From a virus: a stretch of DNA of 33,723 nucleotides. Where the stretch lies: positions 1 through 33,723 of the IMG/VR virus record IMGVR_UViG_3300009151_000219; one strand, given 5' to 3'. The first letter of the stretch is position 1. The number at the start of each line of letters is the position of its first letter. This document shows positions 24,168-30,370 of the stretch, piece after piece. The position numbers and the translations under genes were made by a program. The notes under the pieces are model-generated. The model saw only the letters and a program-made list of their open reading frames with translations, ran no database searches and was not told the origin of the DNA.

Positions 24168-24481
24168 TGTTACTAAACTTATTAATTGAGTGCCTATTCG
24201 TATGCGTATGCGCATTCGCTTTGGCTTGTCTGTCTTATTTTATCGAAATGAGCCTTCAACCGTTTCAGATTTTCTCCAAGTGGGGTGATATGGTTGATGT
24301 GATGCACGCAGGAGGTGGAATCTACTGGAAAAAAATACTCGGCGGATGTACGTTGTGCGCTAATATTTGGCTTGGGGTTGGATGCACTGGATTGCTCATT
24401 GGTACGGTCGGAATTCATTGGGTATGGATAATATTCGCACCGGTCGTGAGCAGTTTTTTTTTGAGAAGGTTTATGTCGTGA
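24167..24481 (+). CDS. membrane protein with CxxC
   Basis: A 104-aa protein, the last of the late operon, starting at ATG 24167 (TAATG overlap). It has a hydrophobic N-terminal span (LLNLLIECLFVCVCAFALAC) and two more segments near 65-100 (IWLGVGCTGLLIGTVG, WVWIIFAPVVSSFF), with GGCTLCANIW between. The CxxC-W motif recalls DUF1360-like membrane proteins, a weak resemblance. A role in lysis or superinfection exclusion is possible. Confidence 0.6.
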   Translation: MLLNLLIECLFVCVCAFALACLSYFIEMSLQPFQIFSKWGDMVDVMHAGGGIYWKKILGGCTLCANIWLGVGCTGLLIGTVGIHWVWIIFAPVVSSFFLRRFMS

Positions 24482-24529
24482 GGACTAATTGCCTTTTAAT
24501 ATTACCGTGTGAATTCCAATATATCCCAT

Positions 24530-24551
24530 CGGGAAGGCTACCGACTTCCCG
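24530..24551. terminator. hairpin between convergent operons
   Basis: CGGGAAG (24530-24536) pairs perfectly with CTTCCCG (24545-24551) around an 8-base loop, between the end of the plus-strand operon (24481) and the end of the minus-strand operon (24572). There is no T-run on either side, so it may be a weak or factor-assisted terminator, or a transcript-end stabiliser. Confidence 0.5.
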
Positions 24552-24570
24552 CAGCAACCACGTATTCGGG

Positions 24571-24589
24571 TTTACTTTCCATTTTGTAA
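24571..24589. repeat. 19-bp direct repeat, stop-codon copy
   Basis: TTTACTTTCCATTTTGTAA at 24571-24589 is identical to 24866-24884. This copy includes the stop of the gene at 24572-24877. Confidence 0.95.
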
Positions 24590-24877
24590 TTCTTTTAAAA
24601 TGGTATCAATATTCGCATAAAGCAATCTTTTTCCGGTTAAAAATAAAGACCCCCAATTAGGTCTTGACATTACATTTTCTGCCCACCATTTACTTGATTT
24701 TGATTTAACCATAAAATTATATATCCAAATTGTAGATTCGTCTTCAATTGGGGGTAAATTACCATCATGCATTAATCGGTAAATTTCAACCGACATCCAG
24801 TTGTCAATTCTATCATCCCATATATTATGAAATTCATCAATATTAAATCGCTCAAATATTTTATCTTTACTTTCCAT
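24572..24877 (-). CDS. hypothetical protein bracketed by direct repeats
   Basis: A 101-aa protein, not recognised, with many Trp (IDNWMSVEIYRLM, SKSSKWWAENVM) and an amphipathic end. It is last in the minus-strand accessory group. A 19-bp exact direct repeat covers its start codon region and its stop codon region, so recombination between the copies would remove the gene precisely. No membrane span or signal peptide. Confidence 0.6.
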   Translation of the reverse strand: MESKDKIFERFNIDEFHNIWDDRIDNWMSVEIYRLMHDGNLPPIEDESTIWIYNFMVKSKSSKWWAENVMSRPNWGSLFLTGKRLLYANIDTILKELQNGK

Positions 24878-24884
24878 TTTGTAA
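24866..24884. repeat. 19-bp direct repeat, start-codon copy
   Basis: Identical to 24571-24589, 295 bp away. This copy includes the ATG (24877-24875) and the seven bases upstream of it. Confidence 0.95.
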
Positions 24885-24885
24885 C

Positions 24886-25335
24886 TTATTTATTATTCAT
24901 TTTAGATAGAATCTCAGCAATTTGTAGAATTTGTTCCTCATCTGTTCCAGCCTCAATAACAATTGGTTCATTAATCTTTTTTGGTAAGAATAAGTTAAGA
25001 TATTTTTCACACCTTTCTTTAAATGACATATTTGGATTATTATAATGTTGATTAAATAATTCTATAACATCTTCCACCACTTCCCGCCTCTGTTCCACCG
25101 TTATCCCATTATCAGGGAGCAGGTCAGATGGGATTTCGTACCAGTGTGCCCAATATGTACCATCTATATTGTGATTTCTATTACCAGAATAGGTATCAGT
25201 AATAAAACCACACTCTTTATCCGAACCATTAGTCGTAACAATATACACTCTCCCATCAACTCTGTCTTTCTGTTCCACTTCCTTGCCCAAACTTGCGTAA
25301 GTTGGGTACTTCAATTTTAATTCTGCTGCTGTCAT
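24886..25335 (-). CDS. hypothetical accessory protein
   Basis: A 149-aa protein starting at ATG 25335, 7 bp after the upstream gene's stop. It is mixed, with a central region rich in aromatic residues (GTYWAHWYEIPSDLLPDNGI) and a helical C-terminal half (VEQRREVVEDVIELFNQHY). No known family. It could be an adaptor or host takeover protein, as are many genes in this position, but there is no evidence beyond context. Upstream in-frame ATG at 25416 would overlap the upstream gene substantially and is not chosen. Confidence 0.55.
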   Translation of the reverse strand: MTAAELKLKYPTYASLGKEVEQKDRVDGRVYIVTTNGSDKECGFITDTYSGNRNHNIDGTYWAHWYEIPSDLLPDNGITVEQRREVVEDVIELFNQHYNNPNMSFKERCEKYLNLFLPKKINEPIVIEAGTDEEQILQIAEILSKMNNK

Positions 25336-25342
25336 AATTTGA

Positions 25343-25693
25343 TTAAATAATAATCTTATCCATAAATTCCCCAAAATCCTCGGTAACTGCTTTACCCGTA
25401 GTATATCGGTTTTCAAATTGGTTCAAAAAGCTAATGAAGTCATCGGTTGGAGTAGCTTGCATCAAACTTATAAACCGCATTAATTTAGTATTTTGGTCAA
25501 GGAATTCATCCCATAATTCTTGATTCATGCCCTGTTCCAATCGGTTATAAATTAGCTTGCAATTCATTTCAATTCGATCAATCCAATCCTGAATATCACT
25601 ATCCATTTTCGGGCGTTCCGATTTCGGGAAGCACTGAAACGTGGCGTGAATTAGTTGGATATTTTGGAGTAAAATTGGGAAGAGTGGGTTCAT
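25343..25693 (-). CDS. hypothetical helical protein
   Basis: A 116-aa, mainly helical protein, not recognised (DSDIQDWIDRIEMNCKLIYN and DEFLDQNTKLMRFISLMQ). ATG 25693 overlaps the upstream stop (ATGA). Part of the minus-strand accessory cluster. No transmembrane segment or metal motif. Confidence 0.55.
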   Translation of the reverse strand: MNPLFPILLQNIQLIHATFQCFPKSERPKMDSDIQDWIDRIEMNCKLIYNRLEQGMNQELWDEFLDQNTKLMRFISLMQATPTDDFISFLNQFENRYTTGKAVTEDFGEFMDKIII

Positions 25694-26079
25694 GATTTCT
25701 CAACCGCTAACCCTTTCGGGATTAAATTGAATAAATCAATATGGTTTTGGAAGCAGGTTTGAGCCAGTCCAAAACTGATTGAATCAATACCGGTTTGACC
25801 ATTCGCATAATCGCATAAATCTCTCGACTTAAAAACGCCCAATTCCAACTTCTTCATCTCGGGCGAATTTATACTCGTAAATTTTGAGAGTGGGGTGAGG
25901 ATGGGTTTGACATTTTTAAAATCTTTTTCGAGTAATGCGTTGCCCCATCCAAAATTAATAGCAATTAATTCGGTATCAATTGAAATTAATTTCTCGGGAA
26001 TGTCATTATCGTATCTGAATTTCAACCCATACGGCAAGTAACCGGCAAGGTTGGATAAGAATATTACTAATGTGCTCAT
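25690..26079 (-). CDS. hypothetical protein
   Basis: A 129-aa protein starting at ATG 26079, which overlaps the stop of the small gene upstream (ATGA), rather than ATG 26094. Sequence looks like a soluble alpha/beta fold (STLVIFLSNLAGYLPYGLKF; DTELIAINFGWGNALLEKDF). No family recognised. It ends in ATGA overlap with the gene at 25693. Confidence 0.55.
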   Translation of the reverse strand: MSTLVIFLSNLAGYLPYGLKFRYDNDIPEKLISIDTELIAINFGWGNALLEKDFKNVKPILTPLSKFTSINSPEMKKLELGVFKSRDLCDYANGQTGIDSISFGLAQTCFQNHIDLFNLIPKGLAVEKS

Positions 26080-26228
26080 ATCAACTCCTCCCAAACAAGC
26101 CCGAATAAGGCTGTTAAAACGAATGTGCCATTGAACCCTGACAAGTATGCCACTTGTTCGAATGAATCAATCCTGAACCGCCCTGATGCGATTTGGATAG
26201 GGAATTTAAAGTTCTGTGTGATTATCAT
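26076..26228 (-). CDS. 50-aa hypothetical protein
   Basis: A short gene, ATG 26228 to TGA 26076, starting one base after the stop of the DnaA-like gene and ending in ATGA overlap with the gene at 26079. The N-terminal half is polar (MIITQNFKFPIQIASGRFRI) and the C-terminal half hydrophobic (VLTALFGLVWEELI), perhaps a single membrane-associated helix. The tight fit on both sides supports a real gene. Confidence 0.5.
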   Translation of the reverse strand: MIITQNFKFPIQIASGRFRIDSFEQVAYLSGFNGTFVLTALFGLVWEELI

Positions 26229-26229
26229 C

Positions 26230-26634
26230 TTACAACTTGTTTGAATGAGTGAAAAACATTAAATCTGTCCATAAATGGGTGTATGCTAAATTCCCTGTTA
26301 CCAACAAATCTTCATGCATCGTAATAGAATGTATTATTGTGGAATGATTTCTGTTCATTACCAATCCGATTCGTGTAACAGACATTTTTTTTTGCTGATA
26401 TAAATATACGGTAATACATCTACGAACATCCATTAAATCTGTCTTCTTATTCTTACCAAGAATATCTTTAATCGTGTAACCTTGAGCCTCAATCCACATG
26501 GTATATGGGTTCAAATCGAATGAGCCTCGGTAATTAGATATTTCGTGCCCATCAAGTAACTTTGTAATAACCTTATCAAATTTATCTTCGCCAAATTTGG
26601 CTCGGAGTAGGGTTAATTTTTGTTCAATTTCCAT
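26230..26634 (-). CDS. stand-alone DnaA domain IV-like protein
   Basis: A 134-aa protein. Residues about 70-110 match the DNA-binding domain IV of DnaA: a segment with RR and YLYQQKKMS, then VTRIGLVMNRNHSTIIHSI, corresponding to the helix-turn-helix and the N-R-x-H-S/T-T-I signature that reads DnaA boxes. The AAA+ ATPase part is absent. The protein could bind host DnaA boxes or the phage origin, either to recruit replication or to block host initiation. The start is placed at ATG 26634 within the end of the upstream gene, in the same junction sequence as at 27212. Confidence 0.75.
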   Translation of the reverse strand: MEIEQKLTLLRAKFGEDKFDKVITKLLDGHEISNYRGSFDLNPYTMWIEAQGYTIKDILGKNKKTDLMDVRRCITVYLYQQKKMSVTRIGLVMNRNHSTIIHSITMHEDLLVTGNLAYTHLWTDLMFFTHSNKL

Positions 26635-26642
26635 CATCTTCA
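26624..26642. repeat. repeated gene junction, copy 1
   Basis: On the minus strand GAAGATGATGGAAATTGA (the end of one gene overlapping ATG of the next) is nearly identical to the junction at 27202-27220 (GAAGACGATGGAAATTGA), one base different. In both, the upstream gene ends EDDGN and the downstream gene starts MEIE. Confidence 0.85.
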
Positions 26643-26905
26643 ACATCTTGGTAAAAGTGGTCTTGGGCGGGGAGTTGGATGTATTTTGAATCTAATAACA
26701 TTCGGTATAAATTATGCCAATACATAACTCCTTCTTTTGAATTCGACCATGAAAAACCATTGAAAATTGCAATATAAATACACGAAACTTCCTCGGTAAT
26801 ATTCTCAAATTTCCAATCCCAATTCTCCTTAGCCTGTGTCCGATACGGCTCAGGTAACTGGTCATAGAATTGGAAGTAAAGTTGTTGTAGTTCTGATTTG
26901 TTCAT
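26624..26905 (-). CDS. hypothetical protein
   Basis: A 93-aa protein, ATG 26905 overlapping the stop of the tiny membrane gene upstream (ATGA). It has several Trp/Tyr (NWDWKFENITEEVSCIYIAI) and an acidic C-terminus (QDVEDDGN). Not recognised. The end overlaps the start of the DnaA-like gene by 11 bp. Confidence 0.55.
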   Translation of the reverse strand: MNKSELQQLYFQFYDQLPEPYRTQAKENWDWKFENITEEVSCIYIAIFNGFSWSNSKEGVMYWHNLYRMLLDSKYIQLPAQDHFYQDVEDDGN

Positions 26906-27012
26906 GATTGCAAACACGCTTTTAAAATGAATCCAATTATTACAATTGCTATACAAACCGCCACCACCCTATCGGTGTAATGCGGTTGTTCCGGGTTCGG
27001 GGTGGAGGTCAT
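26902..27012 (-). CDS. 36-aa membrane peptide
   Basis: ATG 27012 to TGA 26902, with ATGA overlaps at both ends. The peptide has a polar start (MTSTPNPEQPHYTDR) and one membrane span (VVAVCIAIVIIGFILKACL). Tight packing between two genes supports expression. Small membrane proteins of this kind in phage early regions often alter host membrane functions, but nothing specific can be said. Confidence 0.5.
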   Translation of the reverse strand: MTSTPNPEQPHYTDRVVAVCIAIVIIGFILKACLQS

Positions 27013-27212
27013 AACTCGTTAATTAATTTTTGTAATCTCAATTTAATTTTATACTGAACGTATTTAATCTGCCACATCCTATCTCTTCTGTTCTCACGTG
27101 TCCAAAATTCTATCATCAAATCCGCATCACCAATCAATTCAAGGCACTTATGGCATTTTTCGTATTTGGACATTTCCGACCAAAGTTTTTTGGGTTTGGA
27201 TTCAATTTCCAT
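27009..27212 (-). CDS. hypothetical basic helical protein
   Basis: A 67-aa helical protein with many Lys, Arg and Trp (KKLWSEMSKYEKCHKCLELI; RENRRDRMWQIKYVQYKIKL). The CHKC pair could bind metal in a dimer. Not recognised. The start overlaps the end of the RHH gene by 11 bp. Confidence 0.5.
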   Translation of the reverse strand: MEIESKPKKLWSEMSKYEKCHKCLELIGDADLMIEFWTRENRRDRMWQIKYVQYKIKLRLQKLINEL

Positions 27213-27220
27213 CGTCTTCG
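27202..27220. repeat. repeated gene junction, copy 2
   Basis: Minus strand GAAGACGATGGAAATTGA at the junction of the RHH gene and the gene at 27212; see the copy at 26624-26642. Confidence 0.85.
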
Positions 27221-27366
27221 GATTTAAGTTGCTCCAATTCTTTTTTAAGCGATTTCCGAAGGATGCTATCTGCCAATCCTTGAATGGATACTTTGTCGTT
27301 TTTGCGATATTTCAAGGCTCTGAGCGCCCGATGAATATCGTTTTCTATTCTTATGTGGTTTGACAT
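27202..27366 (-). CDS. ribbon-helix-helix DNA-binding protein
   Basis: A 54-aa protein, ATG 27366 to TGA 27202. The pattern MSNHIRIENDIHRALRALK (short strand then helix) followed by VSIQGLADSILRKSLKKEL (second helix) is the layout of Arc/MetJ-type ribbon-helix-helix repressors, which bind DNA as dimers through the N-terminal strand. A promoter with direct repeats lies just upstream (27398-27433), so self-regulation and control of the downstream accessory genes is likely. First gene of that promoter's operon. Confidence 0.68.
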   Translation of the reverse strand: MSNHIRIENDIHRALRALKYRKNDKVSIQGLADSILRKSLKKELEQLKSEDDGN

Positions 27367-27397
27367 AGTTTATGGAAATTTTCTACCATTAAAATTT

Positions 27398-27433
27398 GTT
27401 CACAAGTGTACAAGTTCACACATTACCACGCAA
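27398..27433 (-). promoter_or_regulatory. promoter and direct-repeat operator of the RHH operon
   Basis: On the minus strand TTG (27433-27431), 20 bp, then TACACTTG (27410-27403) is close to the TTG/TAnnTTTG consensus. The -7 element lies between two copies of GTTCAC (plus strand, 27399-27404 and 27414-27419) and carries ACAAGT repeats, a likely operator. Expected start is about 27396. Confidence 0.5.
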
Positions 27434-27446
27434 GAATTATTTTTTA
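27430..27446. repeat. 17-bp repeat upstream of a minus-strand promoter, copy 1
   Basis: GCAAGAATTATTTTTTA, identical to 31101-31117. It contains the TTG -33 element (minus strand) and an A/T tract upstream of it. Flanking sequence is also partly similar, so a promoter module may have been duplicated. Confidence 0.85.
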
Positions 27447-27997
27447 ACTGGTTGGGAATGAGGGGAATAAATTTTGAAATAATACCTCTTAAACTCATCC
27501 GAATTAATCTTATCCATTCCACCCATGCCATAACCATATTCACAAACAGCATATTTCCAAGCAATTTCGGGAGTAACATTGCCTAACCTGTTACACCAAT
27601 TATCATAATTCCGATGTAGTAATATTGCCACCATCCGAAGATTATCACACGGAACAAATCGGTTGAATTGTGGGAGGCTTGCGCCCGTTCCTTCGAGGAT
27701 TTGACCGTAACCGTAAGCAGAACTATTAATATTCTTAGCCTTATGATTCCACCCCGATTCCAATTGAATTAATCTGAAATATAACCGTACCGGAACTTCA
27801 CATATTTCGGCACATTCAAAAGCCGTTTCGAGGTGAACAGGTGATACGTGTGGTAGCCATAGATTTGATTCAATATAAGCCTGTTGGTGAACCGATAATG
27901 TACGGGGTAAAGTAGTTCGCCATGTCCTGTCTGTATTGGCTGTAATGAGCCAAAATAGGGCGAAGATGGGTAATGTGAGGTAGATTAGGTTTTTCAT
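27437..27997 (-). CDS. lytic transglycosylase-like protein
   Basis: A 186-aa peptidoglycan-cleaving enzyme candidate. Residues 4-20 form a signal or membrane anchor (LIYLTLPIFALFWLITA). The SLT-type core follows: RLIQLESGWN (75-84) carries the catalytic Glu E80, and SSAYGYGQI corresponds to the G-x-x-Q-I motif. It is on the minus strand with early-type genes, apart from the DUF5675 lysis candidate. It may act in cell lysis after export, or in another cell-wall step. The stop lies beside the RHH promoter repeat. Confidence 0.8.
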   Translation of the reverse strand: MKNLIYLTLPIFALFWLITANTDRTWRTTLPRTLSVHQQAYIESNLWLPHVSPVHLETAFECAEICEVPVRLYFRLIQLESGWNHKAKNINSSAYGYGQILEGTGASLPQFNRFVPCDNLRMVAILLHRNYDNWCNRLGNVTPEIAWKYAVCEYGYGMGGMDKINSDEFKRYYFKIYSPHSQPVKK

Positions 27998-28085
27998 TTC
28001 TGTTTTAATTCAATTCATTCATTCCAACCCCGAAGGGTAACATTCTAACTGACCGTTGCCTCATTTCACTGGCGTGGTCTTTTCT

Positions 28086-28274
28086 TTATTCCCAATGCTC
28101 TTTAACCGAATCCGATTCAATCAAATCCTCCTCGCACAATTCGCAATTACCCCGGTCGCTCAATTCCTCCACTTCCCTTCTGCAACTATCGCAGATTAGA
28201 ACGTGGTCTTCTTCGGTGCATCCCAAGTCGCATTCGATTTCAAATTGTTCGCAGATTCGGCATTTGGTGCTCAT
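28086..28274 (-). CDS. small zinc-binding protein
   Basis: A 62-aa protein with four Cys pairs or clusters: CRIC, CDLGC, CDSC and CELC, plus acidic residues. This is a zinc-ribbon-like layout and two zinc ions could be bound. Acidic surface suggests interaction with protein rather than DNA. The start overlaps the stop of the gene upstream (ATGA). Function unknown; possible host RNA polymerase or nuclease modulator. Confidence 0.6.
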   Translation of the reverse strand: MSTKCRICEQFEIECDLGCTEEDHVLICDSCRREVEELSDRGNCELCEEDLIESDSVKEHWE

Positions 28275-28519
28275 AAAATTTTTGCTACGTAAAAATAAAA
28301 TTTATCTGTACTTGTCCAGTTACCTTCGCAACTTGCAGGAGTCAAGCCCAGTGTTAGCAAGGTGCAGAACGCAGGTAAATTGCTACGTTCCGCCCCTACA
28401 ATTACCACCACCTTGCACAATTTCCCATCAAGCATAATCTCCTCTCCATCCTTCAATCGGAATGGGTGCGCAAAGGATACGAATTGCTTTGCATCGGTTT
28501 TGGTTGTGAGCGAAATCAT
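28271..28519 (-). CDS. hypothetical protein
   Basis: An 82-aa protein, beta-rich (GEEIMLDGKLCKVVVIVGAE), not recognised. It lies between a DUF3127-like gene (3 bp away) and the small zinc protein (ATGA overlap), so it is part of the recombination/replication operon. Confidence 0.55.
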   Translation of the reverse strand: MISLTTKTDAKQFVSFAHPFRLKDGEEIMLDGKLCKVVVIVGAERSNLPAFCTLLTLGLTPASCEGNWTSTDKFYFYVAKIL

Positions 28520-28522
28520 TGC

Positions 28523-28882
28523 TTAAAACGGTAGGTCGTTATCTGGCTCTGCAGGAACGCTCATCTGTTGAGCAGGTTGCGCAGGTTGCGAACCTGTTCC
28601 GAGTCGGGAGATTTTCCATGCTGACAAGCAATTAAATGTAACCGTCTTACCTGTTTTATTCTCCCAATCACGCCCTTTAAAATCGAAATCAACCTCTACA
28701 CTATCACCCACATTCACCGTATCCAATAAGGGCACATTCTTATCTCCATTGCACTCCATTAGCGCAAGTTCGGGATATTGATTTTGCGGATTAATTTCGA
28801 GCGAAAATGTCCGCTTCTTAAATTGTTTTTCACCGACCAATTCAAGGTCGTCAATTCTTTTAATGATTCCTGATACTTTCAT
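28523..28882 (-). CDS. DUF3127-like OB-fold protein with SSB-type tip
   Basis: A 119-aa protein matching the DUF3127 pattern found in Bacteroidota and their phages: an OB-like beta-barrel core (residues about 1-95; KKRTFSLEINPQNQYPELAL; GDSVEVDFDFKGRDWENKTG). After a Gln/Pro/Ala-rich linker it ends in DNDLPF, like the acidic tip that bacterial SSB uses to bind partner proteins. It probably serves as the phage single-stranded DNA-binding protein, next to an exonuclease gene. Family function is inferred, not proven. Confidence 0.75.
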   Translation of the reverse strand: MKVSGIIKRIDDLELVGEKQFKKRTFSLEINPQNQYPELALMECNGDKNVPLLDTVNVGDSVEVDFDFKGRDWENKTGKTVTFNCLSAWKISRLGTGSQPAQPAQQMSVPAEPDNDLPF

Positions 28883-28893
28883 AATTGTTTTTT

Positions 28894-29496
28894 TTAAAAA
28901 ATTACTTGTTGATAATACTTTTCAATTTTTGCCCAAAATGCAACCACTTCATTCATGGTATTCTCCAAAACGAAATCCTCCCTTTTTACCCTAATAGAAT
29001 GAAATGGCTTCGGGGTGAATCGTGGGTCAAAGCTAACAAAATCGAGCCATTCCTGTTTTTCATTCACAAGGAAATACTGCTCGACTTGCCTCATGTGCTT
29101 GGCCGGAATTATATTCATCCGAATATACTGGACATGATTCTTTGTGTCGGGGCATTTTATTTCGCACCCACCAGTACGGTCAGGTGTCAATCGGTCGGGG
29201 GACATTCCTAACCAATCGAATATTGAATGAGTACAGAATCCGACACGTTCCGCAACACATCCTGTGCGCATCTCCCACTCCTTAGCCGCATCGTCCTCGT
29301 GTTCTGTACCCCACTGCATAGCCTCGGACACGTACCCATCTTCTGACACTTCCATTAGCACACGTTCGGCTATGATTTCATCGACTAAAGACAAATTATC
29401 TTTTTTAAATATGTCCGCAACCCTGCTCGAAGTGATGCGGTTTAATCGCAATTCGTGCCATTCGTATGTGCCTTGCTCAACTGCCCACTCTCTCAT
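28894..29496 (-). CDS. YqaJ/lambda-exo-like recombination nuclease
   Basis: A 200-aa nuclease of the PD-(D/E)XK fold, YqaJ type. WHELRLNRITSSRVADIF (13-30) is the typical N-terminal motif, QWGTEHE is at 61-67, SPDRL gives D101, and CEIKCP supplies E112 and K114 of the D-x(n)-E-x-K active site. It processes double-strand ends to single strands for annealing, working with SSB-like and annealing proteins; a DUF3127-like gene follows. It is coupled to the upstream gene by ATGA. Confidence 0.88.
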   Translation of the reverse strand: MREWAVEQGTYEWHELRLNRITSSRVADIFKKDNLSLVDEIIAERVLMEVSEDGYVSEAMQWGTEHEDDAAKEWEMRTGCVAERVGFCTHSIFDWLGMSPDRLTPDRTGGCEIKCPDTKNHVQYIRMNIIPAKHMRQVEQYFLVNEKQEWLDFVSFDPRFTPKPFHSIRVKREDFVLENTMNEVVAFWAKIEKYYQQVIF

Positions 29497-30005
29497 GCTA
29501 ATTGTGTTTTAAGTTCGTCCTTTAATCTAATTACATCAGGATGTGCCTGCTCGTCTTTGCTTAGACCCTTCCAAATCACTCCCAATTCGGCAATATCCTG
29601 CGCACCATTCATTTTGATTAACGCATCGGTAATATCTATTGACTTCGGGGCAGATACGGTTGTCTTGATGCGCAATGCATCGACATAATCCCCGAAAGCC
29701 TTGACCTTCTTCACCTCTATTGTACATTTTTGATTTGCCCATTTCTCGATAAAATTGGATTTTGCCAATTTCGCCAAGACCTTGCAATTCGTCTTGTTCA
29801 GAATCATTGGTTTGATTCCTAACTCTACCCAGCTTGCTACGATGCAGTCCGATTCGCTCCCATCAGTACCTTTGACCTTTTCCTGCTTAACTGTGGCTAC
29901 GGTCAGCGTTACTTCTTTTGATTCCGAATCGTTCAGCATCAGGTCGTGGCTACCGAGATAATTCGGATTGCCTAATTTTTTCCAATGTGTGAGTTGCTCA
30001 GACAT
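29493..30005 (-). CDS. conserved phage protein of the recombination cluster
   Basis: A 170-aa protein starting at ATG 30005. It resembles a widespread phage family with the layout HWKKLGNPNYLGSHDL, then KPMILNKTNCKVLAKL (about 75-90), then EKWANQKCTIEVKKVKAFGD, and ALRIKT. In other phages it is found next to annealing proteins and exonucleases, and is probably involved in single-strand annealing or DNA processing. Its C-terminal 50 residues form a separate helical extension. The stop is ATGA-coupled with the YqaJ gene. Confidence 0.65.
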   Translation of the reverse strand: MSEQLTHWKKLGNPNYLGSHDLMLNDSESKEVTLTVATVKQEKVKGTDGSESDCIVASWVELGIKPMILNKTNCKVLAKLAKSNFIEKWANQKCTIEVKKVKAFGDYVDALRIKTTVSAPKSIDITDALIKMNGAQDIAELGVIWKGLSKDEQAHPDVIRLKDELKTQLA

Positions 30006-30264
30006 TTTTTCCCCTATTTTGAAGCGGCTTAAGTAACATTTCGGATTCGCCACTTATTGCAATCAACTTCTCAACGGCTTGGATTGCCCCGATAATATTA
30101 GCAACGCCTACATTCATATCGGTCTGAAGTTGCGCTATTTTGTCAAATTCTTTACGAGCATCTTCAGGCAATAAGTGCGGATACTTGACCTTATTCGTGT
30201 CCAAAATGTTGTCCAATTGTCGGGCAATGTTGCCCAAAGCACGATTAATGTTGGTTGTGTTCAT
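29998..30264 (-). CDS. hypothetical helical protein before the recombination cluster
   Basis: An 88-aa protein starting at ATG 30264, the first in-frame Met after the structured segment upstream. It is mostly helical, with heptad-like spacing (NRALGNIARQLDNILDTNKV; VGVANIIGAIQAVEKLI). The end overlaps the next gene by 8 bp. No family known. A 106-bp intergenic region with strong secondary structure separates it from the upstream gene. Confidence 0.55.
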   Translation of the reverse strand: MNTTNINRALGNIARQLDNILDTNKVKYPHLLPEDARKEFDKIAQLQTDMNVGVANIIGAIQAVEKLIAISGESEMLLKPLQNRGKNV

Positions 30265-30288
30265 GTTTAATAATTTAATTTTATTAAG

Positions 30289-30332
30289 TTCCGGACGGTG
30301 GAATCGAACCACCATAAAAACCATTTCCGGAA
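30289..30332 (-). ncRNA. tRNA-like acceptor/T-arm minihelix
   Basis: On the minus strand TTCCGGA (30332-30326) pairs with TCCGGAA (30295-30289), a 7-bp acceptor-like stem. After a 12-base linker comes a perfect T arm: GGTGG (30313-30309), loop TTCGATT (30308-30302), CCACC (30301-30297). The T-loop has the tRNA consensus GGTTCGATTCC. D and anticodon arms are absent and there is no CCA. It may be an RNase P or other tRNA-enzyme recognition site between two coding regions of the mRNA, or a tRNA remnant. Confidence 0.6.
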
Positions 30333-30334
30333 AC

Positions 30335-30367
30335 CATCCAGCCGAAAAAACGACTAAACGGTGGATG
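30335..30367 (-). ncRNA. hairpin preceding the minihelix
   Basis: CATCCA and TGGATG, plus CCG and CGG with one bulged base, form a hairpin (plus coordinates 30335-30367) just before the tRNA-like element. Together they fill most of the 30265-30370 gap, which suggests a designed RNA segment. Confidence 0.55.
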
Positions 30368-30370
30368 CTG

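Noticed and set aside
24367-24660. Plus-strand open frame across the convergent junction
   Set aside because: It runs across the hairpin and antisense to the gene at 24572, with no promoter or overlap signal, and the peptide is unlike a protein.
30289-30332. attP site from a host tRNA
   Set aside because: No integrase, excisionase or recognisable CI-like repressor was found, so integration is unsupported, though it remains an alternative.
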